From: CAMLIZ01 sp036231905
Lineage (GTDB): Bacteria > Pseudomonadota > Gammaproteobacteria > Burkholderiales > Burkholderiaceae_C
Assembly: GCF_036231905.1 (NCBI RefSeq)
Contig: NZ_JAZARE010000014.1
Coordinates: 1-33,366 of the forward strand
DNA: 33,366 nt
Reading direction: 5' to 3'
The notes under the pieces were generated by a model. It made no database searches. It was not told where the DNA came from and saw only the letters and a list, made by a program, of their open reading frames with translations. Position numbers and translations under genes: made by a program. The stretch's first letter is position 1. Each line of letters starts with the position of its first letter. This document shows, one piece after another, positions 23,196-30,991 of the stretch.

Positions 23196-25334
23196 TCAGG
23201 CGGCCAGGCGCGACAGGTCGGCCACGCGGTTCATCGCCGCATGCAAACGGGCCAGCAGCGCCAGCCGGTTGGCACGCAGCGCCGCGTCCTCGGCATTGAC
23301 CATCACGTCGTCGAAGAAGGCGTCCACCGGCGCCTTCAAGGCGGCCAGTGCCTGCAGCGAGCCGGTGTAGTCGCCGGCCGTGAACCCGGCGTCCGCACGC
23401 GGCGCCACTGCCTGCAGCGCTTCGTACAGCGCCGCTTCGGCCGGCTCCTTCAGCAGGCCGGTGTTCACCTCGGCCCCTGCGTCCGCCCCGCCTTCAGACT
23501 TCTTCAGGATGTTGCTCACGCGCTTGTTGGCCGCTGCCAGCGAGGCGGCTTCGGGCAGCGCGGCAAACGCGCGCACTGCCGCCAACCGCTTGGGAATGTC
23601 CGCCAGTCGCACCGGCCGCAGCGACAGCACGGCCTCCACCTCCTGTGCGCTATAGCCCTGCTCGCGCAAGCTGCCCGCCAAGCGCTCGTAGATGAAGTCC
23701 AGCAGGTTGGCCGCCGCGAGCTTGTCGGTCAGCAGCGGCCCCATCGCCTGTGCGGCCGCCGCGACGAGCGCGTCCAGCTGCAAGGGCAGCTCGCGCTCCA
23801 CCAGCATGCGGATCACGCCCAGCGCATGCCGGCGCAGCGCAAACGGATCCTTGTCGCCGGTGGGCAGCTGGCCGATGCCGAACAGGCCAGCCAGCGTTTC
23901 CAGCTTGTCCGCCAGCGCTACCACCGTGCCCACCGGGTTGCGCGGCAGCGCATCGCCGGCGAACCGGGGCTTGTAGTGGTCCTCGATCGCGTCGGCGACC
24001 GCGGGGGCCAGCCCATCGTGGCGGGCGTAGTAGGCGCCCATGATGCCCTGCAGTTCCGGGAACTCGCCCACCATGTCGGTCAGCAGGTCGGCCTTGGCCA
24101 GTTGCGCGGCCTGGTCGGCCTGCGCCGCCAGCGTCTCGCCGCCCAGCTGCAGGCCCAGTTGTTCTGCGATCCCGCGGGCAATGTGGCGCACGCGCTCCAC
24201 CCGCTCGCCCTGCGTGCCCAGCTTGCCGTGGTAGACCACCTTGGCCAGGCCGGCAACACGATCGGCCAGCGGCTTCTTGCGGTCCTGGTCGAAGAAGAAC
24301 TTGGCGTCGGCCAGGCGTGGGCGCACCACGCGCTCGTTGCCTTCGATCACCCGGCTGGGATCGTCCGGGCGGATGTTGCTGACGATGAGGAACTGGTTGG
24401 TCAGCTTGCCGGCAGCGTCCAGCAGCGGGAAGTACTTCTGGTTGGCCTTCATCGTGAGGATGAGGCATTCCTGCGGCACCTGCAGGAACTCCGGCTCGAA
24501 GCGGCACAGCAGCACGTTGGGCCGTTCGACCAGTGCGGTGACCTCGTCGAGCAGGGCCTCGTCCTCGACCGGCTTGAGCCCTTGTCGAGCGGCGGCGGCC
24601 TGCAGCTGGCGCACCAGCTCGGCGCGGCGCTCCGCAAAGCCGGCGATCACTGCACCGTGTTCGGCCAGCTGGCTGGCATAGCTGTCAGCATCGTGCAGCA
24701 CGATCGGATCGTGGGCAGCCTCAAAGCGGTGGCCATGGGTTTCGCGGCCAGCCACCAGGCCGAGTGTGCGCACCGGCACCACGTCGGCGCCATGCAGCGC
24801 CACCAGGCCATGCGCCGGACGCACGAAGTTCACGCTGCTCCAGCCGTCGGCCAGCTGGTAGGTCATCACCTTGGGAATGGGCAGCTTCGCAAGCGCTTCG
24901 TCCAACGCCTTCTGCAGGCCGTCGGCCAGCGTCACGCCGGGCTGGGTGCTGTCCAGGAACAGGGTTTCGGCTTTGCCGTCGACCGCGCGCTTGAGGTGCG
25001 GCAGCACGGAGGCGTCAGCGCCCAGGGCGGCCAGTTTCTTCAGCAGCGCCGGGGTGGCCTGGCCGTCTGCGGTGAGGGCCACGCTCACCGGCATGAGCTT
25101 TTGGCGGACCGGCTTGTCGTCCGCCCTGCTCTGCACCTTCGGAACGAGCACTGCGAGTCGGCGTGGCGACGCGAATTTGGTGACGCGCGAGAGCTCATTC
25201 CGGTCCACAAGCCCTTGCTCGACCAGACCGACAGCAAGCGCTTCCCCAAACGCCTCACCCAGCTTCTTCAACGCTTTCGGCGGCAGTTCCTCGACGAACA
25301 GTTCGACGAGCAGGTTCTTCGTGTTCATGGTCAT
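23196..25334 (-). CDS. glyS: Glycyl-tRNA synthetase, beta subunit
   Basis: The beta chain of the bacterial alpha2beta2 glycyl-tRNA synthetase has 712 residues (E. coli 689). Recognised segments: 'LLVELFVEELPPKALKKLGEAF' at the N-terminus, 'FASPRRLAVLV', 'FVRPAHGLVALHGADVVPV', 'FLQVPQECLILTMKANQKYFPLLD', 'FLIVSNIRPDDPSRVIEGNERVVRPRL' region, 'GTVVALADKLETLAGLFGIG' and 'DPFALRRHALGVIR', then a C-terminal anticodon-binding part. ATG 25334 shares one base with the glyQ stop (TGATG); a second ATG at 25328 is possible. Confidence 0.97.
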   Translation of the reverse strand: MTMNTKNLLVELFVEELPPKALKKLGEAFGEALAVGLVEQGLVDRNELSRVTKFASPRRLAVLVPKVQSRADDKPVRQKLMPVSVALTADGQATPALLKKLAALGADASVLPHLKRAVDGKAETLFLDSTQPGVTLADGLQKALDEALAKLPIPKVMTYQLADGWSSVNFVRPAHGLVALHGADVVPVRTLGLVAGRETHGHRFEAAHDPIVLHDADSYASQLAEHGAVIAGFAERRAELVRQLQAAAARQGLKPVEDEALLDEVTALVERPNVLLCRFEPEFLQVPQECLILTMKANQKYFPLLDAAGKLTNQFLIVSNIRPDDPSRVIEGNERVVRPRLADAKFFFDQDRKKPLADRVAGLAKVVYHGKLGTQGERVERVRHIARGIAEQLGLQLGGETLAAQADQAAQLAKADLLTDMVGEFPELQGIMGAYYARHDGLAPAVADAIEDHYKPRFAGDALPRNPVGTVVALADKLETLAGLFGIGQLPTGDKDPFALRRHALGVIRMLVERELPLQLDALVAAAAQAMGPLLTDKLAAANLLDFIYERLAGSLREQGYSAQEVEAVLSLRPVRLADIPKRLAAVRAFAALPEAASLAAANKRVSNILKKSEGGADAGAEVNTGLLKEPAEAALYEALQAVAPRADAGFTAGDYTGSLQALAALKAPVDAFFDDVMVNAEDAALRANRLALLARLHAAMNRVADLSRLAA

Positions 25335-26257
25335 CACGCGGCCGCCTTTTTCGCGTCGAGCTGCTGCTGCACTTCGGCGGCCCATTCGCGCGGCGCCATC
25401 GGGAAGCCCAGGCGGGCGCGGCTGTCCAGGTAGCTCTGCGCCACGGCGCGCGCCAGGTTGCGGATGCGGCCGATGTAGCCGGCGCGCTCGGTGACGCTGA
25501 TCGCGCCGCGCGCGTCCAGCAGGTTGAAGGTATGGCCGGCCTTGAGCACCTGCTCGTAGGCCGGTAGCGCGAGCGCCTGCGCCATCAGGTATTGCGCCTG
25601 CTGCTCGTAGTGGTTGAACGCGCCCAGCAGGAACTCCACGTTGCTGTGCTCGAAGTTGTAGGTGCTCTGCTCCACCTCGTTCTGGTGGAACACATCACCG
25701 TACTTGATGCCGGGCGCGTAGACCAGGTCGTACACGCTTTCCACGCCCTGCAGGTACATCGCCAGGCGCTCCAGGCCGTAGGTGATCTCGCCGGTGATCG
25801 GCTTGCAGGCGATGCCACCCACCTGCTGGAAGTAGGTGAACTGCGTGACCTCCATGCCGTTGAGCCACACCTCCCAGCCCAGGCCCCAGCAGCCGAGCGT
25901 GGGGTTCTCCCAGTCGTCCTCGACGAAGCGCACGTCGTTCTTCTTGAGGTCGAAGCCCAGGGCTTCGAGCGAGCCGAGGTACAGCTCCAGGATGTTGGCC
26001 GGTGCCGGCTTGAGCACCACCTGGTACTGGTAGTAATGCTGCAGGCGATTGGGGTTCTCGCCGTAGCGGCCGTCCTTGGGGCGGCGGCTGGGCTGCACGT
26101 AGGCGGCCTTCCAGGGCTCCGGGCCCAGTGCGCGCAGGAAGGTGGCGGTGTGGCTGGTACCGGCGCCCACTTCCATGTCGTAGGGCTGCAGCAGTGCGCA
26201 GCCCTGGGCGTCCCAGTAGTCCTGCAGTCGAAGAATGAGTTGCTGGAAGGTCAGCAT
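25334..26257 (-). CDS. glyQ: Glycyl-tRNA synthetase, alpha subunit
   Basis: The catalytic alpha chain has 307 residues. 'MLTFQQLILRLQDYWDAQGC', 'LQPYDMEVGAGTSHTATFLR', 'YVQPSRRPKDGRYGENPNRL', 'EDDWENPTLGCWGLGWEVW', and 'YGLERLAMYLQGVESVYDL' are all class II GlyQ signatures. It is translated with glyS (one-base overlap). A TAGAAT hexamer on the minus strand (26296-26291) in the 64-base gap to lnt could be a -10 for an independent promoter, but no good -35 is present. Confidence 0.98.
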   Translation of the reverse strand: MLTFQQLILRLQDYWDAQGCALLQPYDMEVGAGTSHTATFLRALGPEPWKAAYVQPSRRPKDGRYGENPNRLQHYYQYQVVLKPAPANILELYLGSLEALGFDLKKNDVRFVEDDWENPTLGCWGLGWEVWLNGMEVTQFTYFQQVGGIACKPITGEITYGLERLAMYLQGVESVYDLVYAPGIKYGDVFHQNEVEQSTYNFEHSNVEFLLGAFNHYEQQAQYLMAQALALPAYEQVLKAGHTFNLLDARGAISVTERAGYIGRIRNLARAVAQSYLDSRARLGFPMAPREWAAEVQQQLDAKKAAA

Positions 26258-26321
26258 CGGGTCGGCGCTACCAAAGGCGAAGAGCCGCCGATTCTAAGAG
26301 GGCAGGCCTGGAGGCAAGGCT

Positions 26322-27857
26322 TCAGCGACGCCGGCCGAGCAGCAGCACGGCCAGCGCCAGCACCGCCAGCGGCCACAGGCCCAGCGCGGACAGCCAGCGG
26401 GCGTAGGGCGTGGCGCCGGTGCGCCCATGCACCTCGGCCTCGAGTGCGCCTTCGGTGTCCGAGGGCAGGCGGGCCGTCAGCACGCCGCGGTGGTCCACCA
26501 CGCCGGTGATGCCGGTGTTGGTGGCGCGCACCATCGGCCGCTGGAATTCCAGCGCCCGCATGCGCGAGAACTGCAGGTGCTGGTCCTGCACCATCAGCGG
26601 GCCGAACCAGGCCAGGTTGGTGGCGTTGGCAAACACGGTGGCCGGCTGGTCGCCCACGACGCTGCTCACCATGTCCTCACCGAACAAGTCCTCATAGCAG
26701 ATCACCGGCCGCACGCGCTGGCCGCCCACCGCCAGGGCGTCGGTGCGGCGGCCGGCGGCCTGGTCGCCGATGGGGATGTGCATCAGGTCCACGAACCACT
26801 TGAAGCCCGGCGGCACGTATTCGCCAAAGGGCAGCAGGTGGCGCTTGCCGTAGTGGTAGGCGGAGCCAGGGTGGGCCAGGTCGCTGGTGCGCGAGAGCGC
26901 TATCAGGGAGTTGGTGTAGCCGGCCGCGTCGTCGCCCAGGAAGATGCCCACCAGCGCGGCGCGGTCGCCGCCGGCGAAGGGCGTGCGCAGGGCGGCGGGC
27001 CAGCTCTCGTCGAGGAACTGCGACGGCAGCGGGATGGAGGACTCGGGCGTCAGCACCAGCGTGCCCCGGGCGGCGGCCAGCCGCTGCTGGTGCCACTGCA
27101 GCGCTGCGCGCACGTTGGCCGGCTCGAACTTCTGGTCCTGCGCCACGTTGGGCTGAAGCAGCGTGACACTGAGGCGGCCGGTGTCCAGCGTGAAGTCGGC
27201 CGGCAGCAGCACACCCACCAGCAGCGCGGCCAGGGGGCCGCCCAGCACGAGGACGCGCGCGCGCAGCCCGGCCAGCGGCCAGGCCAGCGCCAGCGCCAGC
27301 GCCGCCCCCAGCCACGCTGCCAGGGCGCCGATGCCGTAGACGCCCACCCAGGGCGCCCAGGCGGCCAGCGGGCCGGTGGTATGGGCATAACCGCCGGCGA
27401 TCCAGGGAAAGCCGGTCAGCAACACCCCGCGCGCCAGCTCGGCCAGCAGCCAGATCGCGGCGAACGCCAGCGCCTGCCGCCCGGCCCCGGGCACCACGCG
27501 GCACCAGCGTGCCCACGCCCCCAGCGCGAGTGCGTAGTACAGCGCCAGCACGGCCGCGAGCACCACCACGGCGGCCGCCGCCAGCGCAGGCGCCATGCCG
27601 CCATAGCGGTGCATGCTGATGTACAGCCACCACAGGCCGCTGGCCAGCCAGCCGAAGCCGAACCACCAGCCCAGCGCGGCCGCACGCCGCACGCCGGCTC
27701 CGTGCGCCAGGGCCGCCAGCCCGGCCAGCGCCAGGATCTGCAACGGCCAGGCTTCGGTGGGGGCAAACGACGCGGTGTGCAGCACGCCGGCCAGCAAGGC
27801 GAGCAGCCAGGCCACCGGCCCGCGTTGCGGCGGCCGCCCCTCGGAGTGGGCGCTCAC
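26322..27857 (-). CDS. lnt: Apolipoprotein N-acyltransferase
   Basis: This inner-membrane enzyme adds the third acyl chain to lipoproteins. The 511-residue product has an N-terminal block of about six membrane helices (20-220), a periplasmic nitrilase domain with the triad Glu272 ('LTPESSIP'), Lys338 ('YGKRHLLPFGEYVP') and Cys387 ('VICYEDLFGE'), and a C-terminal helix ('PLAVLALAVLLLGRRR'). The GTG start at 27857 overlaps the corC stop as GTGA. Confidence 0.96.
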   Translation of the reverse strand: MSAHSEGRPPQRGPVAWLLALLAGVLHTASFAPTEAWPLQILALAGLAALAHGAGVRRAAALGWWFGFGWLASGLWWLYISMHRYGGMAPALAAAAVVVLAAVLALYYALALGAWARWCRVVPGAGRQALAFAAIWLLAELARGVLLTGFPWIAGGYAHTTGPLAAWAPWVGVYGIGALAAWLGAALALALAWPLAGLRARVLVLGGPLAALLVGVLLPADFTLDTGRLSVTLLQPNVAQDQKFEPANVRAALQWHQQRLAAARGTLVLTPESSIPLPSQFLDESWPAALRTPFAGGDRAALVGIFLGDDAAGYTNSLIALSRTSDLAHPGSAYHYGKRHLLPFGEYVPPGFKWFVDLMHIPIGDQAAGRRTDALAVGGQRVRPVICYEDLFGEDMVSSVVGDQPATVFANATNLAWFGPLMVQDQHLQFSRMRALEFQRPMVRATNTGITGVVDHRGVLTARLPSDTEGALEAEVHGRTGATPYARWLSALGLWPLAVLALAVLLLGRRR

Positions 27858-28747
27858 GCGCTGGTGGCGCCGTCGTGGTCGCCGCTGTGCGACACGCGGA
27901 ACCAGCGCACCGCACCACCGCGCGTCAGCATCACCACGAAACGCAGGCCGCCCAGTTCCACCACCTCGCCCCGGCGTGGCACGCGGCCGAACTCATGGGC
28001 GACCAGGCCGCCGATGGTGTCGAAATCCTCGTCGTCCAGCGTGGTGCCGAAGGCTTCGTTGACGGCCGAAATCTCGGTGTCCCCGGCCACCCGGTGGGTG
28101 CCGTCGGCCAGGGTGTAGATGCCGGATTCGCCGTCCTTCTCGTCGAATTCGTCCTCGATCTCGCCGACGATCTCTTCCAGCACGTCCTCGATGGTCACCA
28201 GGCCGGCCACCGTGCCGAACTCGTCGATCACGATCGCCAGGTGGTTGCGGTTGGAGCGGAAGTCGCGCAGCAACTCGTTCAGGCGCTTGGACTCCGGCAC
28301 GAACACCGTGGGCCGCAGCAGGGTGCGCAGGTTGAGCTCGGGCGCGCGCTGCAGCTTGAGCAGATCCTTCGCGAGCAGGATGCCGATGATGTTGTCGCGC
28401 TGGCCTTCGTAGACCGGAAAGCGCGAATGACCGGTGGAAATGACGCCCGCCAGCAATTCTTCATAGGGCGCGTCGATGTCCAGCAGGTCCATGCGGCGCG
28501 CGGCCACCATCACGTCGCCGGCCGTCAGGTCGGCCATGCGCAGCACGCCTTCAAGCATGATGCGGGACTCGGGTTCGATCAGCTCCCGCTGCTCGGCGCT
28601 GGCCAGCGCCCGCATGAGCTCGTCCCTGGAATCCGGGCCGGGCGACAGCAGGTCGACCAGCCGCTCAAAAAGCCCCCGGTGCACGCCGGTGGGAGGGTGT
28701 TGTTTGTCGCCCGCTTTGTGCGGGCGCGCAGGGTGAGGGTCAGACAT
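27854..28747 (-). CDS. corC: CorC/HlyC family CBS-domain protein
   Basis: The 297-residue cytosolic protein has two CBS domains (about 70-130, 'TAGDVMVAARRMDLLDID', and 135-195, 'LLRPTVFVPESKRLNELL'), then 'IVIDEFGTVAGLVTIEDVLEEIVGEI' and a C-terminal CorC_HlyC (FAD-PCMH-like) domain (about 210-285). It lacks a membrane DUF21 domain, as usual for CorC. The family is linked to magnesium/cobalt efflux. It heads the minus-strand block corC-lnt-glyQ-glyS-gmhB-plsC-ygjP. Confidence 0.93.
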   Translation of the reverse strand: MSDPHPARPHKAGDKQHPPTGVHRGLFERLVDLLSPGPDSRDELMRALASAEQRELIEPESRIMLEGVLRMADLTAGDVMVAARRMDLLDIDAPYEELLAGVISTGHSRFPVYEGQRDNIIGILLAKDLLKLQRAPELNLRTLLRPTVFVPESKRLNELLRDFRSNRNHLAIVIDEFGTVAGLVTIEDVLEEIVGEIEDEFDEKDGESGIYTLADGTHRVAGDTEISAVNEAFGTTLDDEDFDTIGGLVAHEFGRVPRRGEVVELGGLRFVVMLTRGGAVRWFRVSHSGDHDGATSA

Positions 28748-28826
28748 CGCGCAAGGCGAGGAATTGGCAAGCGGTCAAGCTTACCCGATCCCCCACGCCC
28801 GCCACTGGGTCGAATACCCCATCGGC

Positions 28827-28855
28827 TTGACAGGGCATGCCCCTTGCAACACAGT
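28827..28855 (+). promoter_or_regulatory. Possible promoter for the CobW-family gene
   Basis: A consensus -35 hexamer TTGACA (28827-28832) lies about 90 bases before the CobW start. Seventeen bases downstream is CACAGT (28850-28855), a weak -10. The spacer contains the 10-bp palindrome GGGCATGCCC (28833-28842), a possible operator. No Zur box or cobalamin riboswitch core is visible. Confidence 0.35.
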
Positions 28856-28923
28856 CTGCCGCCCCCATCTGGTCGGCTTCCCAACGGGCTGCCGCTGGGC
28901 CTTGTTTCGCTGCTGGAACCACC

Positions 28924-29967
28924 ATGTCCGAAGGTCTGATCCCCGCCACCATCCTCACCGGCTTCCTTGGAAGCGGCAAGACCACGCTGCTCAAGCGCGT
29001 GCTCACCGAAGCCCACGGCCAGAAGATCGCCGTGGTGGAAAACGAGTTCGGCGAAGAGAACATCGACAACGACATCCTGGTGGCCGACACCAACGAGCAG
29101 ATCATCCAGCTGTCCAACGGCTGCGTCTGCTGCACGATCCGTGAAGACCTGCGCACCACCCTGGCCGACCTGGCCGACAAGCGCCGCAAGGGCGAGCTCA
29201 CCTTTGACCGCGTGGTGATCGAGACCACCGGCCTGGCCGACCCGGGCCCGGTGGCGCAGACCTTCTTCATGGACGACGAGATCGCCGAGAGCTACCTGCT
29301 GGATTCCATCCTCACGCTGGTGGACGCCAAGCACGCCCAAGCCCAGCTGGACGAGCGCCAGGAAGCGCGCCGCCAGGTCGGTTTTGCCGACCAGATCTTC
29401 ATCAGCAAGACCGACCTGGCCGACCCGGCCGAGGTGGACTCGCTCATGCACCGCCTGAAGCACATGAACCCGCGCGCGCCGCAGCAGAAGGTGCACTTTG
29501 GCGAGGTACCGCTGTCCCAGGTGTTCGACCTGCGCGGCTTCAACCTCAATACCAAGCTCGAGATCGACCCCGATTTCCTGAAAGCGGACGACGGGCACGA
29601 CCACCATCACCATGATCACGATCATGAGCACGGTGAGCATTGTGACCACCCCCACCACCACCATCACGACGATGATGTGAAGTCATTCGTGTTCCGCTCC
29701 GAGCGGCCTTTCAACCCGGCCAAGCTGGAAGAGTTCCTCGGGGCAATCGTGCAGGTGTATGGGCCGAAGATGCTGCGCTACAAGGGCGTGCTCTGGATGA
29801 AGGGCACCGACAAGAAGGTGGTGTTCCAGGGTGTGCACCAATTGATGGGCAGCGATCTCGGGCCGAAATGGGCTCCGGGCGAGAAGAAGAACAGCAAGAT
29901 GGTCTTCATCGGCCTGGACCTGCCGAAGGACGTGTTCCTTCAGGGACTGGAGCAATGCCTGGCTTGA
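28924..29967 (+). CDS. CobW/COG0523 family GTPase (metal chaperone type) with His-rich segment
   Basis: The 347-residue G3E-family GTPase has the Walker A 'GFLGSGKTTLLK' (residues 13-24), the metal-binding Cys67-Val-Cys69-Cys70 ('NGCVCCTIRED'), 'VIETTGLADPGPV', and 'SKTDLAD' for guanine. Residues about 225-248 form a stretch of about fifteen His mixed with Asp/Glu and a Cys ('HDHHHHDHDHEHGEHCDHPH'), before the CobW C-terminal domain ('FVFRSERPFNPAKLEEFL'). Members include zinc chaperones such as ZNG1/YeiR and cobalamin-synthesis CobW; with no cobalamin genes nearby, zinc or another divalent metal is likelier. ATG 28924 places Walker A where expected. Confidence 0.92.
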   Translation: MSEGLIPATILTGFLGSGKTTLLKRVLTEAHGQKIAVVENEFGEENIDNDILVADTNEQIIQLSNGCVCCTIREDLRTTLADLADKRRKGELTFDRVVIETTGLADPGPVAQTFFMDDEIAESYLLDSILTLVDAKHAQAQLDERQEARRQVGFADQIFISKTDLADPAEVDSLMHRLKHMNPRAPQQKVHFGEVPLSQVFDLRGFNLNTKLEIDPDFLKADDGHDHHHHDHDHEHGEHCDHPHHHHHDDDVKSFVFRSERPFNPAKLEEFLGAIVQVYGPKMLRYKGVLWMKGTDKKVVFQGVHQLMGSDLGPKWAPGEKKNSKMVFIGLDLPKDVFLQGLEQCLA

Positions 29968-30017
29968 GCTTCGAAAACCGCATCGTGGGCCCGGCGCTGG
30001 CGCCGGGGCAACGTCGC

Positions 30018-30023
30018 TACAAT
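30018..30023 (+). promoter_or_regulatory. -10-like hexamer upstream of dksA
   Basis: TACAAT, a near-consensus -10, lies 81 bases before the dksA start in the gap after the CobW-family gene. No clear -35 is seen at 17 bases. A second AT-rich box, TATAAC, lies at 30076-30081. Confidence 0.35.
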
Positions 30024-30027
30024 CCGC

Positions 30028-30049
30028 GCGCCCTGAGGTGTCAGGGCGC
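30028..30049 (+). promoter_or_regulatory. Hairpin in the dksA leader
   Basis: GCGCCCTGA (30028-30036), loop GGTG, TCAGGGCGC (30041-30049): perfect 9-bp arms. It starts where transcription from TACAAT would begin, so it could be a 5'-stabilising leader hairpin. A terminator for the CobW gene is less likely because no T-run follows. Confidence 0.45.
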
Positions 30050-30103
30050 CCCTGAGCCCGTTGCGCTCGAGCAGGTATAACACTGCATTGCGAGGAGAGC
30101 GAA

Positions 30104-30961
30104 GTGAGCAAGACCCCGGCCAAGAGCGAGACCCCTGCGCCCAAGACAGCGGCGAAAAAACCGTCCGCCAAAGCCGCGGCCCCTGCCCCCGCTGCGCCCC
30201 CCGCGAAAAAGGCTGCGCCTCCCGTCAAGGCGGCCAGCAAACCCGACGCCAAACCCGTAGACACCAAGGGGCCTGCCAAGAGCAGCGCCGCCGCCCCCGC
30301 CAAAACCCCGTCGAAGCCTGCCGGCTCCGCATCGTCCAAGCCGTCCGCGGCAGGGCGAGCGATGGCCACGGCCGAGGCCACTGAAACCACTGCTGCCGAG
30401 GTCGCAGCCAACACGGTCAGCCGCTTTGCCGACCGGTTCTCGCCCTCGAAGCCGCCCGCACGAATGTTTGCCGATTCCTCCATGGACACCCAGAAGCCCG
30501 CGCACAAGGCGGACCCGAAACTCGCCAACGCCTGGAAGACCAAGGCCGGCCGCGACATGACCGAAGCCGAACTCCTCGCCATGCCGGAGAGCGAGTACAT
30601 GAACGACAAGCAGCTCGACTTCTTCCGCGCCCGCCTGCAGGCGCTGAAGGACGACCTGCTGTCCAACGCCGGCGAGACCACCGAGCACCTGCGCGAAGAC
30701 ACCTCCATCGTGCCGGACCCCGCCGACCGCGCGACCATCGAGGAAGAGCACGCCCTGGAGCTGCGCACCCGCGACCGGGAGCGCAAGCTGCTGAAGAAGA
30801 TCTCGCAGTCCCTGGCCCGCATCGAAGCCGGCGACTACGGCTTCTGCGATGAAACCGGCGAGCCCATCGGGCTGGGCCGGCTGATCGCGCGCCCCACCGC
30901 CACGCTGTCGCTGGAAGCGCAGCAACGCCGCGAGCTCAAGCAGAAGATGTTCGGAGACTGA
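30104..30961 (+). CDS. dksA: RNA polymerase-binding transcription factor DksA, N-terminally extended
   Basis: DksA enters the RNA polymerase secondary channel and with ppGpp adjusts rRNA and amino-acid promoters. The C-terminal ~150 residues match DksA: 'ESEYMNDKQLDFFRARL', coiled-coil tip 'PDPADRATIEEE' with both Asp residues, 'LRTRDRERKLLKKI' and the globular end 'GDYGFCDETGEPIGLGRL'. Of the four zinc cysteines of E. coli DksA only the first remains (Cys248; Thr251, Ser269 and Ala272 at the others). Residues 1-85 form a Lys/Ala/Pro-rich tail ('KKAAPPVKAASKPDAKP'), giving 285 residues against 151 in E. coli. The GTG start 30104 has GGAGAG upstream; internal ATG 30362 would give a shorter form. 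Confidence 0.92.
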   Translation: MSKTPAKSETPAPKTAAKKPSAKAAAPAPAAPPAKKAAPPVKAASKPDAKPVDTKGPAKSSAAAPAKTPSKPAGSASSKPSAAGRAMATAEATETTAAEVAANTVSRFADRFSPSKPPARMFADSSMDTQKPAHKADPKLANAWKTKAGRDMTEAELLAMPESEYMNDKQLDFFRARLQALKDDLLSNAGETTEHLREDTSIVPDPADRATIEEEHALELRTRDRERKLLKKISQSLARIEAGDYGFCDETGEPIGLGRLIARPTATLSLEAQQRRELKQKMFGD

Positions 30962-30991
30962 CAGCGCGCGCGTTCAGCCGTTGCCCCATTC

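Noticed and set aside
23124..25433. A 769-codon plus-strand open frame antisense to glyS
   Set aside because: glyS on the minus strand is certain; the antisense product is Gln/His/Arg/Val-rich with no motif.
28795..28850. Cobalamin riboswitch before the CobW-family gene
   Set aside because: Only a GCCACTGG string is present; the B12 box and other conserved blocks are absent.
29590..29680. Short tandem CAC/CAT repeat as a microsatellite or CRISPR-like repeat
   Set aside because: It is the in-frame His-rich segment of the CobW-family protein; no regular repeat-spacer pattern.
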